64,000 nucleotides of DNA from Pseudo-nitzschia pungens (lineage: Eukaryota; Bacillariophyta; Bacillariophyceae; Bacillariales; Bacillariaceae), in contig CM074763.1 in assembly GCA_037355855.1 (NCBI GenBank), positions 744,001 to 808,000 on the forward strand, in the 5' to 3' direction. Under the pieces are notes generated by a model. That model made no database searches, had not been told where the DNA came from, and worked only from the letters and a program-made list of their open reading frames with translations. Of this stretch, positions 33,951-45,400 are shown one piece after another (positions within the stretch are counted from its first letter, which is position 1; every line of letters begins with the position of its first letter). Made by a program: the position numbers and the translations under genes.

Positions 33951-35774
33951 CTACGTTCCCAGGGCAAACCGGAGAAAGGGGCCGGAAAAAAAGCTCCCGA
34001 CCAGGAGACCAAAGGTCAGGGCGAGGTTCAAAATGGCCGAGGCGACCTGCTGCGGATGAGAGCGGTTTTCCACCAGGCTCGGGGCGTAGCAAAAGGCAAT
34101 GTTCGTCAGGAGCCCGTTGGTCACCGCGAACAAAAACTGGATGATCCACGAGTTGACGTCGTTGTCGGCGGGAATCCATTCCTGGTACCGGTTCGTCCGG
34201 GCCTTGCAAAAGAGAAAGACGAAGCAAAAGAAAAACGTCCGGACCGTCGATGCCCACACCAGCTTGCTGGAAAGGTTCCGGACCTTTTCGAACCGGATGG
34301 CACCGGACAGGTACCGGCCCACCAGATCGCCCCCGTTGAAAATCACAAACGACAGGGGCACAAAGAGGTCGTTTCGCATCCGCGACGAGGACCTGCACTG
34401 GAACGCGCTGATGAGCTCCGAGGTCCAGGCCGGGAATATGGCCAGGGTGCAAAAATACGTGACAAAGAGGGACAGCGCAATGCCCCGGACCGAGCACCAA
34501 ACCGAAACGAGGACGCCCCGTGTGCTTTCGGTTGCGGTCGTGAGCTCGGTTTCCGTGCTGTCCTGCCGTTTCACTTCTCGCACGCCGGTGTCGTTGTCGT
34601 TGTCGTTGTCATCGGTTTGGTAGCTCGTGACAGGAATCGAGTCCGAACGGGAGGAGTGGTCGTTCCGACCGGGATTTTCCAACCCGGAATAGGATTCCAG
34701 ATCCGTCGTCACCTCCAAGAGATAGGTAGATTCTTCGTCTGCCACCTCGGAATCGGGGTCGGTATCGGCCTCGTCCGAGGTGCTGGCCGTATCCTCCGGT
34801 GCCAGGCTGTTCCTCCGAACGCGTCGTTTGTATCGGTCGATGTAATCGTATCCCACCATGCACGCCGCGAGCACAAAAGTGCCCGTGAAAAAGTAACCCG
34901 CGGTTGCCAGGCTCACCTCTTCGTAGGGAACGCAAACCGTCGTGTCTTGGCCGGTCCCCGGACCTTCCTCCCCGTCCAACAACGCGCCTTCCCCGCTCGC
35001 CGGCGCCCCGGAAGCCGTGTTGTCCGAGCAATACTGCAGCAAGAAATGCGCCGATCCGTTCAGAACGGATGCGGCAAAGTTGGCGCAGGCGACAAAGAGC
35101 CCTCCCATGGCTTGTCCGTTGAAAAAAGGGTTGATTCCGAGGGTTGCCGGAAACAGACCCGCGGTGCCGACAATGCCGGTGGTAGCAATGGCGGTGCAGG
35201 CTCCACAGATGAACAGTCCGTAAAGGTTCAGGAGCAAAAATACCTCCGACGATATCGAGGTGAAAAACACCATGAGAGTGGACACCGCAAACACCGCGAG
35301 ATAGACCGCCAGAGGCACCATGACCATGTACCAAGTCGCGTATTCCCTGGCGTGTCGGGTGTCTATTTTGCACCCCAGGGATGTTCTGCTCGACATCATG
35401 GAAATGGAAAGATTCTTTGTGTTCTTGAAGATCATGGAACGAACCGAGCGGATTCCTTTGCTGGCTCTGGATGCCAGGCAGTCGCTGCTGCTGTTGCTGT
35501 CGAAGAGGTGTTGGACCAGGATCACCACGGCGAGCGACAAAACACTCGCGCCGTTGTAGATGATCGAAAACCACATCTCGATCGACTGGTCGATGTTGCT
35601 GTAGATCCCTCCGTTTTCCGACAAGCTGCAGAGACGAGACACGAAATATTGCTTGGCGGAGATGTAGGCATTCCAAGGGAGAAGAATACCGACGCCGAGA
35701 AGCAAAAACACAATCGTGATAAAGCTTTCGGACAGGACAGCCGGAGGATCCGTCTTCTGTCGACCTTGAAACAT
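33951..35774 (-). CDS. Equilibrative nucleoside transporter (ENT/SLC29 family)
   Basis: 607 residues from the ATG at 35774; the longer open frame begins at a GTG. Single exon. It has the same signature as its neighbour (FLLLGVGILLPWNAYISA), then ICGACTAIATTGIVGTAG, INPFFNGQAMGGLF and VIFNGGDLVGRYLSGA, typical ENT membrane segments. The loop after about the sixth span is long, acidic and Ser/Thr rich and carries a DNDNDND run. Probable nucleoside or nucleobase carrier; membrane unknown. Its neighbour downstream has an intron at a position that this gene lacks. Confidence 0.87.
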   Translation of the reverse strand: MFQGRQKTDPPAVLSESFITIVFLLLGVGILLPWNAYISAKQYFVSRLCSLSENGGIYSNIDQSIEMWFSIIYNGASVLSLAVVILVQHLFDSNSSSDCLASRASKGIRSVRSMIFKNTKNLSISMMSSRTSLGCKIDTRHAREYATWYMVMVPLAVYLAVFAVSTLMVFFTSISSEVFLLLNLYGLFICGACTAIATTGIVGTAGLFPATLGINPFFNGQAMGGLFVACANFAASVLNGSAHFLLQYCSDNTASGAPASGEGALLDGEEGPGTGQDTTVCVPYEEVSLATAGYFFTGTFVLAACMVGYDYIDRYKRRVRRNSLAPEDTASTSDEADTDPDSEVADEESTYLLEVTTDLESYSGLENPGRNDHSSRSDSIPVTSYQTDDNDNDNDTGVREVKRQDSTETELTTATESTRGVLVSVWCSVRGIALSLFVTYFCTLAIFPAWTSELISAFQCRSSSRMRNDLFVPLSFVIFNGGDLVGRYLSGAIRFEKVRNLSSKLVWASTVRTFFFCFVFLFCKARTNRYQEWIPADNDVNSWIIQFLFAVTNGLLTNIAFCYAPSLVENRSHPQQVASAILNLALTFGLLVGSFFSGPFLRFALGT

Positions 35775-37915
35775 TGTGATTCTCCCCTTTTCGATGCCCT
35801 TATTGAGTATGAGTTTTGCGGTATGATGAGTTGGTTGGTTCACATTCTAGACGGCGACTAACTAAGGTTTAACCAACATCACAGTTGCATTCGTGTGTAA
35901 TGGTGATGATTCTCGTTCGATACTGCAATGGTCGCTTCGGATGGAATGGTTTTGATGAACGGTTCTCGCACTCGTTATACTTCTGCAAGGACGAAGAATG
36001 ACAAGTGTTTCCTCCTGAAGTTGGCAGTTAGCATTCCCGTTTGAATTCCGAGAAAGCAATTTCGATCGATCGTCGGATGTTGAATGCAATTTTTTGTTGA
36101 TGGAATATCTTACGTTGTTTGTTTCTGTCACTCTTGTTCCACCAATTTGAAAACGGTATGTTTTGATTGGCCGCTTTTCACGGAATGGTAGGCAGTCATG
36201 CAAAACGCGCGATTCTGCGTGCAACATAAAAATGCAACGGTTGACGAAAATACGGGACCTTAGTGTTCGCACTGCAAGTTTTTGTTGGTGGCGGTGGTGC
36301 CAGCAGCGGTTCTCCATGCTTGTCATCGTCCACCGCGCTTCTCGTGGTTCTTCGCCTTACCGGTAGTAGAAAATGGTTTCGTTGGAATCCTTTTGGTGCA
36401 TTGATAGACCAATGCATACCGGTAATCTTACGTACTACTTCGTATCAACTAAAGTGTATTGTGACTTCCTGCTAAACGTAACTTACGATAGTCCTCCCAC
36501 TGATACTATTTGCCTTTTGATAGTAATCTTACTATGAGGAGGATTCCAAATTTGAAATTCAAGTAGAGAATCCCTTTTGTGGTGTAAAATTCCTCAGTCA
36601 GGTAAGAATCCTATTTTGCAAGTGAGCTTCACTCACCTGTAGAAAGATGTGACATGGCTTAATGTATTGAGCAAGGTGAAATTTGAGTGCATAGAGGAAA
36701 CCGAGACGACAAGAAGAGCTATGTCAATGATACTGAAAACACTGGTGGAATGCGTTGGATGTCCAATGTCCTTTTCAAAAGATAAAAGTTCTTTGGTTTC
36801 ATGGTTTCGGACATATTCCACATTCCACATTCTTGGTGATTTGGTTGGGAGATTGGTAGGAAAAAAATCTGGGTAACCTTTTCTTCTTGTCGGTCTCATT
36901 GCAATTGGAGACGAGGAGGAGGACGACATGTAACATCCTAGCAATAATTTAAAGAAAGCAATACAGTACTAGTAGTACTAGAGTACTACTAACAAGAAGT
37001 GTGGCTGTTGAACAACATGATATGAGTTCTTACGTTGGTCGATCCATCTGATTTTGAGGAAGAAGCTTCGAGGTTGTTCAAACACTACCGGTAAACCTTA
37101 GTACCGCCCATTGCCTCTACGATTACATCCACCGTACTACTACTTCCTGTTGTTCCTGCATGTCCCCATATGAAAACAAATTACTAGTAGCTTAACCCTT
37201 TTGAAGAAAAAAAAATACCTCGAACTTCTGTCGATAGTGATGTCTGTTGATAAAAGAGGAAAAGGGCGCGCGATTATATGTTTCTGTTCCTGCTGCATTC
37301 AACGGACTAGCAGCAACACACCACTTGATTGCATTTAGGTTGATTCACATGACGTGCCGTTGGGACCACTTATTCTACTAGTCCCATACCGCAAGGAAAA
37401 ATGAAACGCTGTACGACGTAACCTTACGTGCTATCCACTCTTAACCGGTGTTAATTGTTGTCGAGCAGGATGTTACTCGTACGTAACTTTCAACTTAAGG
37501 GCCATCGAGGTTGCATAATGAATCATGACCCAATGCTGTCAAGGGGGGCTATTAAAATTCGATCAATCAAATACTTCGTACCGGTAATTACAGCAGTGAC
37601 GCCAGAATCGATTGTTGTCATCATCTCATCTTATTGGATTGTCACCCACCATTTCAAATTGCATCATCAATCATCATTATCTTGTGTTCCTGTGAGTCCA
37701 GACGGCCTTCTGGTGGCACGTATGAACAATTTCCGATTTCCGTTTCTTTCTCATCAACAAAAAGAAGTACAAATGGCGCTTGCGGTATTTGTGCACATAC
37801 CGTAAAGAAACAGAAGTGTTGCCGTTTCTCTTCATCAGTTACACTCGGCATGAATCAAGACACGATACAAGAACGAATACGACAAATTTCCTTTGTACTG
37901 TAACAGATCATTGCG
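35775..37915. other. Long divergent intergenic region
   Basis: About 2.1 kb with no accepted gene. Contains CTAGTA/TACTAC clusters at about 36965-36992 and 37135-37145, and TAACCTTAC-family motifs near 37092 and 37419-37428. Confidence 0.55.
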
Positions 37916-40503
37916 ATGGTAGCAAAGTCTCCCAACGTTTCGCTGAAACGACATGGATCTCTTCCAACTTTACCGCCAGATGCATCCGAAGAATCGACTT
38001 CCGAGACATTATCTCACTCATTAGACAGTCATGAAAGGGGACCACTACATCAGAAATTATCAGACATCGACGACATGATTTTCAAAAGTATAGTAAAAGC
38101 GAAATGGTTCACTCCTCGACCCGTCATTGCATCGATATTGAACAACAAGGCTGTGATATACATGGAGCGGCACCAGTATGAAGAGGCTCGCAGGTCTCTT
38201 CACCGAGCCTTGCGCCTCGTGGAAAAGGAAAACAAGGATAGCGCTTGCAAGAGTAATGATCACGAATCAACTGCTCATCCAGAGAACAAACCGAAGGCAA
38301 CCAATGTGAAGAACCTTGTAAATTACGATGATACCAGCTCGGTTTTTGACAGCAAACGCAGCTATTCACCTGGCGTGGAAGGACCTTTTGATTCTCGAAG
38401 GTACGGTGATGGTTCATCGTCAAGCAACACACGCGAAGAGGAAAAAACAGCCTCCGAAGATGTTGCCGCTTCCTTTGAAACGTTCTGCAATCCTTTTGAC
38501 TTTTTTGTTGATGACGACGACAGGAGTAATGCGAACAATCCTACCAACAACATGATGTCGCACGCTGCGAAGGTGACCCAAACTAGGAATGAATACGACG
38601 AGGGGATGGACTGTTTCAAATCCCCATTTCGCTTGTTCCACAATTCCTCGCGGAGTCTCGATGGAACGGTTCTTTTCAACCTCGGACGTGTTGCGCACGA
38701 CCAAGGCAATTGGGAAGATGCGCTGGACCTGTTCAAACGATCTCTCTTGGCCATCCAAAATTGCTCTGCTCGGGATGAAGCGCTGACCTTGGCCGTCCTT
38801 GTAGGAATCGGGAAGATTCAGTACATGAAGGGCAACCATGTAGATTCTCTGAACACATACATGACGGCTTTGGCGTTGGCACAATCGCATTACGGAGAAA
38901 ATTCGCTCGAGGTTGCTGCTTGCTTGAATTGTATCGGGGTGCTCCACTACATGATGGCAACTGGAGACGACGATATTGCTCTTGATGCACTCCAAACATC
39001 ACTCCGGCAGCGACTAAAGATCCAGGGCAAAGACCACATTGATGTAGGAACGGGCTGGAACAATATTGGGAGGATGTATTTTCAGCTAGGGAAGTATGAC
39101 TTGGCTCTTGAAGCATACCTCGAAGCCCTCCGCATTCGAAGGAAGTGTCAGGGTGACAGCGTGGATGTAGCAGCGACCCTTTTTAATTGTGGTCAGGTCT
39201 ATCACAGTTTGGAGCACCGAGACAAAGCTATCTCTCTATTCCAAGAGTTTCTTACGTTAGCCAAAATTCATTTTGGTGAATTCCATCGAGACATTTGCAT
39301 TGTTACGACGTGCATTGGTCAAATACTTCACGAGAACAAAGAGTACGAAAAAGCACTGAAATCGTTTGAATATGCGTTGCGTATCGGGAACATAGCTTTG
39401 GGTCCCGTGCATTCAGAAATTGCCATCACACTCAACAAAATGGGCAACGTTTACTACGAGACTGGAGATCTGGACTCGGCTCTCAAGGTTTATCATCAAG
39501 GCTTGGACATTGAGCTCGCCGTGCTGAAGCCCACTAATCCTAACATTTATGTGACGTATACGAACATTGCCGAAATTCGTAAGTGACTTCTCATCACCGT
39601 GTTTCTCGTCTTGTTCATGTTTGAATACGGTGGAGGCCACAGTGTTTTGAATTCTAAACGGAATCTTGTCTTCGTCTTTTTGAAATTGGTGTGTGGTTTC
39701 TGTTTCGTTCGTGTTCAGACAAACAACAAGGAGAGTACGGTAAGGCTATCGAGTATTACCAAAAAGTGTATGAGATTCAAATAAGCCAGGGTGCTCCAAG
39801 TTCTGAGATTGCAAACACCCTAGGCAGTATTGGATACACAAAGCAACAAATGGAAGATCTCGATGGAGCCTTGGAGGCAAACCAGGAATGCCTTCGTCTT
39901 CGTCGAGACACGTATGGAGATGTTCACGAGGAGGTTGCTGTGACTCTTACCCATACTGCTTTGGTGCTGTTGAAAATGGAACGCCATGGCATCGCCTTGC
40001 AGGCATTTGCCGAAGCTTATCGGATTCGAAAAAGTCTTCCAGATCCAGATCAGAGCATCTTGGCGTTTACGATTTACAACATTGCTCTCATTCATCATCA
40101 CCTGGGAAGTCACGAGCAAGCCTTGAAATTTTACCTTGCCACGGCCGAAATTGAAAAGAACGGTTTGGGTATCGCCAATCGAGACTTGAGCATCACGTAT
40201 TACAACATTGGTCAGATATTTTATCAGCGAGGAGACATGAAGCGTGCGCTGGCCAAATTCAACGAGGCGCTCGAAATCGAACGCGAGTGTTATGGCGCAA
40301 ACCACCCGACTTGTGCCCGCACGCTAAATGAGATTGGAAACATTGAAATGCAACTCGGAAACCTCGACGCAATGATGGAATGCTACTCCAAGGCGCTTCG
40401 AATCTACAAGGAGGCCGGAATGGTGAACGAATCTGTAGTAGTCTATGGTCTGCGGTTGTGGCGGTTCGACGTTGTCCATCCCGAGGCTGCAGCCGCTGCA
40501 TAG
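37916..40503 (+). CDS. Kinesin-light-chain-like tetratricopeptide repeat protein
   Basis: Exons 37916-39578 and 39719-40503, joined by a 140-bp GT-AG intron, give 815 residues. Apart from a disordered N-terminus (about 1-50) and a Ser/Glu-rich insert (about 90-230), the protein is a run of about ten to twelve TPR motifs of the 42-residue kinesin-light-chain type, with units such as ATLFNCGQVYHSLEHRDKAI, ITLNKMGNVYYETGDLDSAL and ITYYNIGQIFYQRGDMKRAL. The splice falls within one repeat and restores it (TNIAEIHKQQGEYGKAIEYY). No enzymatic domain is seen; expected to be a protein-binding scaffold. Such TPR families are expanded in diatoms, so the partner cannot be guessed. Confidence 0.85.
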
Positions 40504-40737
40504 AAAATACGCGAACGGGAAATGATTGTGGATTTGGTGTCTTACCTCTTCACATACTGGAAACAGATTTGAGAACTTAGTATAGAAATAAACTCAACCG
40601 GTGATCCAGTGGGATCCAATCGCACTTTTGAAAAATCAGTTCGCACAAGTTCAAGACTTGACGATACATGTATAATATATAGTGAAGATTATTTGTTGCC
40701 TTAAAGGAAACGTATTACTATAACAGCGAAATCAACT

Positions 40738-41746
40738 TCATTCACAGTTTTCTTCTTCTCTACAAACGATTTCGTGAGCCTCCCTTGTATTGACAAATGC
40801 CAAGTAAGTCCGCAAAGACTTTGCCAATGCCCGTGATCTGAAGCAAAGAAAATTCGTCTTCGGGCACCATTCCTCCGTGTCGTTCCAACAATTCCTGCGC
40901 GGCCTTGACGATTTGTTTGGCCTTGGCATTGTAGAATTGGAGATTAGGATATGCGACCCGCCAAAACTTCCGGCTCGATCCTGGCCATTTCCTCCACCGC
41001 TATCGTCTTTGGTTCCGGCAGATTGGCAAAATAGACACGCAGGGATTCCATTGCCTTTCGCACCGTTGGTTCCTGGCAGCGCGCGTGCAACCGAGCCGCC
41101 AGAAACACCTGATACCGCCGAACTTCCAGGGGAGCCGAGGGATCGGCCATGCTGTGCCACTTTCGAACGATTCTGGACTTGTTCTTCCGAGGGAACATCC
41201 ACCATCTTGACGAATTCCTTTTCGGTTTGTTTGGAGCACGCCTGGATCTTTTTCGAACGACGAGAACCATCGTCGCCGTGATTGCTACCCGAAGTTGCGT
41301 GGCTACCGGTCCTCTTTTTGCTTCCGGATGTCAAAGAATGCATTTGCCAATTGCTGCCTACAGTCGTTCGACGCTCCGAAGTCCCGGTGTGATTTTTCCG
41401 CACTAATGGCAGCACCGTATGCAAATTTTGCAAAAGGATTCTCCTTGCTGCTCTCGACGACGACCGAAGATTTCTGCGGAGATTTCCACCCTTCCTCCTT
41501 TTCATTATCGATGCCCGGATCCTGAGGCTTGGACCTCACAATTTTGTTGTCCCTATTCTCGTTTGTTGTTTTTGTCATTAAGGCGGTGTTTTTTTCGGTG
41601 CCTGCTTTCTGTGCAAGGGGTTTGCACTCTTCCTCGTGATCATCGTCATCAATTTCTTTAACTTGGTCTCTTCTCTGATTTGTTACCGTGACTCGATCCA
41701 AGCTTTCTCTAACTGGTTTCTTCTCATTGATAGTGGTTCCAATCAT
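40738..41746 (-). pseudogene. HhH-GPD (endonuclease III-like) DNA glycosylase-related gene, broken across frames
   Basis: Recognisable protein segments follow each other without gaps but in different frames. From the ATG at 41746: an acidic N-terminus ending ANAFFDIRKQKEDR, then a frame change near the A5 run at 41315-41319; a Lys/Glu-rich part with FVKMVDVPSEEQVQ; a change near 41161; the conserved piece WHSMADPSAPLEVRRYQV and AARLHARCQEPTVRKAM; a change near 40945-40966; NLQFYNAKAKQIVKAAQELL and FSLLQITGIGKVFADLL, an HhH-like motif; and possibly a last change near 40803 leading to LAFVNTREAH. All changes are +1. Each could be cured by removing one base from a short run. The usual catalytic Asp region after the HhH motif is missing, so even a repaired product may not be a glycosylase. 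Alternatives: assembly errors, a pseudogene, or recoding. Confidence 0.6.
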
Positions 41747-42423
41747 TTTCGTCTTTTATGTCAGTCGTCGTCGTCATCATCATCATCTAAGACAATTACA
41801 TTGTTTTCTTCCGCTGGTCGTGAAGTTTTTGGTTTCGGTTGGAAGAATCGACTGATGCAACCACTCTTTTTCGACGTCGTGGATGCTTTCGTCGCCGGCA
41901 TTGTCCGATGACGTTAGGAATGCGAGTGTATGGGACTGAGTTCCAGTACGTGCTTAGTTATTGTTCATTGAACCGGACTGAACATTCTGTCATGGAGACG
42001 ACGACAATGAAACCATTTCGATGATTGATTCGATGATTCAGGAAGCACGAAACATGCTCAATGCCATTTCGATTTTCTGTTTTTGTTGAGATGATTGTTG
42101 AGTTCCAAAAAGAGTTCTCCTCAGTCGAGGTAGTCGATCAGAGTAGAAGTTGCCGATCAACATTTTATGTTGTACGAAGTTAGTTACGGTATTGATGTAT
42201 TCATGTCATACGGTACCGTATGAGGTATGTCTCCTAACTCGTGCTCGTATTCTGCTTGGAAGGCCCTTTCGGCTTTCTGCCAAGTGATCGAGATTCTAAT
42301 GATCAATGAGTTCCCGAGCTCCATAAGGATCACAAATTTTTTGTTCCGACACCAAGGCAACCACAAGTCTGTGAAGGCAGAACGTCCCAGCAGGAAGCCG
42401 CCGCAAGAGAATCAAGGCCAGAG
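41747..42423. other. Divergent intergenic region upstream of the M16 protease
   Basis: No separate gene recognised. The frame of the protease stays open back to a stop at 42307 but without an ATG, so an upstream coding exon with the true start may lie here. Confidence 0.45.
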
Positions 42424-45400
42424 TTGTACATTCGCAATAACCAATGTCAGGGAGTCCAACAAACACCGCTGCCCACGCCCATCAAGGGGAAGGCCGATTG
42501 GAGGAATTACAAGGCATTCCGGCTCGACAATGGCGTTACGTGTCTCGTGATCAACGACAAGGAAAGCAAGACGACTGCCATGTCGTGCATCGTAGACGTT
42601 GGGGCATCCTCCGATCCCAGAGAACTGAGCGGACTGGCTCATTTCTGCGAACACATGTGCTTCCTTGGCTCCGAGAAGTATCCGGGAGAGAACGAGTACA
42701 AGCGATACCTGGCCTCCCACGGCGGTCGATCGAATGCCAGCACTTCGATGCACCGGACCAACTACAAATTCGAGGTCGTTGCGGAGCACGCCGAGAAGGC
42801 GGTCGACATCTTTAGCAACTTTTTCGTAGCGCCGCTCTTCACGTCGTCTGGTACCGGTCGAGAAGTTCAGGCGGTTTCCTCGGAGAACTCGAAGAACCTC
42901 ACCGCCGACGGACGCCGCCGTCTGCAAATACTGAAAGACCTGGCGGACCCAAATCACTACTATTCCAAGTTTTCCACAGGGAATTCCGAGACGCTTCCGA
43001 CCGATACTCCGGAAAAACTCGAATGGATTCGTGCGGCGTTGCTGGCCTTTCACCGAAGGCATTATCGGCCGGAGAAGATGACCGTGGTGATTGCGGGTCC
43101 CCAGTCGATCGAAACGCTGGAAGAGTGGGTCGGGGAGCGCTACTCACAAATCAGGTCTGCGCCCAACAGTCCCGAGGACAACCGGGATGCTAACGCGGGA
43201 CCCGACACAAAAACGAGAGCCGATGTGGAACAATTGGTAGCAGATGCCGCAAAGGACGCCCCGCCGTACTCGTTCGAGGACGAGGCGCCGCCGTACAACC
43301 CGGCATTCAAGCCGTCCTTGTTGCAAAGAGGCAACAAAGGCGGTGCCTGGCCGGTTTTGCTCACCACCAAACCGCTGCGGTCCGTGCGGAAGCTCACCAT
43401 GATGTTTCCGATTCCGTCGGATTCCAAGACACCGGACCGAGCTCCTTCGTCCATGCTTTCGCACTTGCTGGGACACGAGGGAGTCGGAAGCGCCTTCGCC
43501 CATTTGCAGAACAACGGAATGCTCAGTTCGTTAGTGGCCGGTGCCCGGACCACGGCACCCGATTTTACGCTCTTCCAGGTCGACATGGGTCTCACCGAAA
43601 AGGGGGAAGAACACTGGGAGGAAGTTGCAAGCACAATCTTTGCCTACTGCCGACTGCTGCACAGAAAGGCTACCGGAACGACAGAGGATGGGAACGACGA
43701 CACGGGTGCTGTGGCCGAACTCAAGCGCATTTGGAAGGAAAACGGCGAATTGAGCAGAATATTTTTTGATCAGACGTCCCCGTCGGGAACCTACGCCTCC
43801 GCTCCCAGAATTTGCGACCGCGTGGTGTCGCACGGAACCGAAGCTTGTATGAGTGCCGGAAACATGCTGAATGAAAACGACGAAACATTTCCACTGGAGG
43901 GGTTCGTCGAACTCACCGAGCTCTTGGTCCCCGAGAATTGCATCATTGAACGGTGCAGCGATGCGGCCTACGACGAAATGGAAGCGAAGGACAAGGATTT
44001 CTTTGCAGAAGGGTTTGGCCTGAAAAAGGAAAAATGGTATGGTGTCGAATACTATTTATCGCAAATCGAACCGGACTACGTCTCGGAATGGAAAGGATTT
44101 GGGAACGTGTCCACGACTTCGAATGCCTCTCTCAGTTCCGGTGATTCTAGTCCATTGAGTTTGCCAGCGCCAAACCGATATATTCCGCGCACCCTGGAAT
44201 TGTGCCCGGATTTGCCCGAGGAGGCAAGAAAGGGACAACGGATCGAAAAACCCATCGACCCTCCATCTTTGCTCGTGAACGAAGAGAACTGGAAGCTGTT
44301 CCATCGGCTCGATGACCGCTACGCGCTTCCGATGTCCAGCTTGCAGCTACTGATTCGAAACATGTCGTTGCACAACACCAAGAACGAAGCCGGAGAATGG
44401 GTGCACGATCCAAAATCGGTTCGATTGACATTGTTGCTCACCGCCATGTTCGATGAGGCAATGGCGCAAGAGACTTACGATGCGAGTCTTGCGGGTCTGC
44501 AGTGGTCGTTGTCGGCGAATTCCACCGGAATCAAACTGCACTGTTTCGGATTTTCGGATCGGTTGCCGGATCTCGCGCTGAAAATCTTGGACGACTTTTT
44601 GGCCGGCGGCTTCTTGAGCGACGAGAAATTCTTTGTTTCTTGCAGGGACCGCACCATTCGCAGTCTTCGAACCTACTTGGAGTCGGGACGAGCCGACAGT
44701 CACGCCGCGTACTATCGCGACTCCTTGCTATCCTCCAAAGGAAAGGGAGTGAACGAGTCGCTGGACATAGTCCTCGCGACCGACTACGAAGAGGTCGTAG
44801 AGCACCACCAAACCATTTTGCGAGACAGAGACCGATCCGTTCAATGTCTCTTCACCGGAAACGTTTCGGAGAGAGAAGCCACGGAATTTTTTTCCGGCGC
44901 GCAAACAGCCATCAGAGATGCGTACGACGCCCGGGCGCGGGAGCCGTTGGAGGACGAGGCCCCGACTCGGATCGACCAGGGAATGGTGGAGCGGAAACTG
45001 CAACAGGGACAGGAGATCGAACTGCACTTTAGCAGCCAGAACGACTCGGAAGAGAACGGGGCCGTCTTGTGCTCGTATCAGTCTTCGATTCCATCGTTCA
45101 AAGGCGAAGCATTGTCGCATCCCCTGGCCCTGCACTCGAGTTCCGCGATTCGATTGCTGTGTCGGATACTGCGCGAACCGCTGTTTGATTCCCTCCGGAC
45201 CAAGCAGCAGCTGGGTTACGTTGTGAGCTCGTATTACGAGATCGGCGTAGCCACTCGGTCGAACGAGAACGGTCGGATTCCCTTCACGACTCCCGTCGAC
45301 GTGATATCCATCAATGTGTTGAGCCAAAAAATGGCTCCCCCGGACATTCTCGGTCGGATCGATGAGTTTCTCGAGGTGTTCCGCAACTCTCTGGAGACCA

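Noticed and set aside
33873..35861. Plus-strand open frame of 662 codons
   Set aside because: Exact antisense of the ENT gene in GC-rich DNA; composition is that of a shadow frame.
42444..42815. ATG-started frame over the start of the M16 protease
   Set aside because: It reads the protease region in the wrong frame and has no family similarity, so it cannot supply the missing start.
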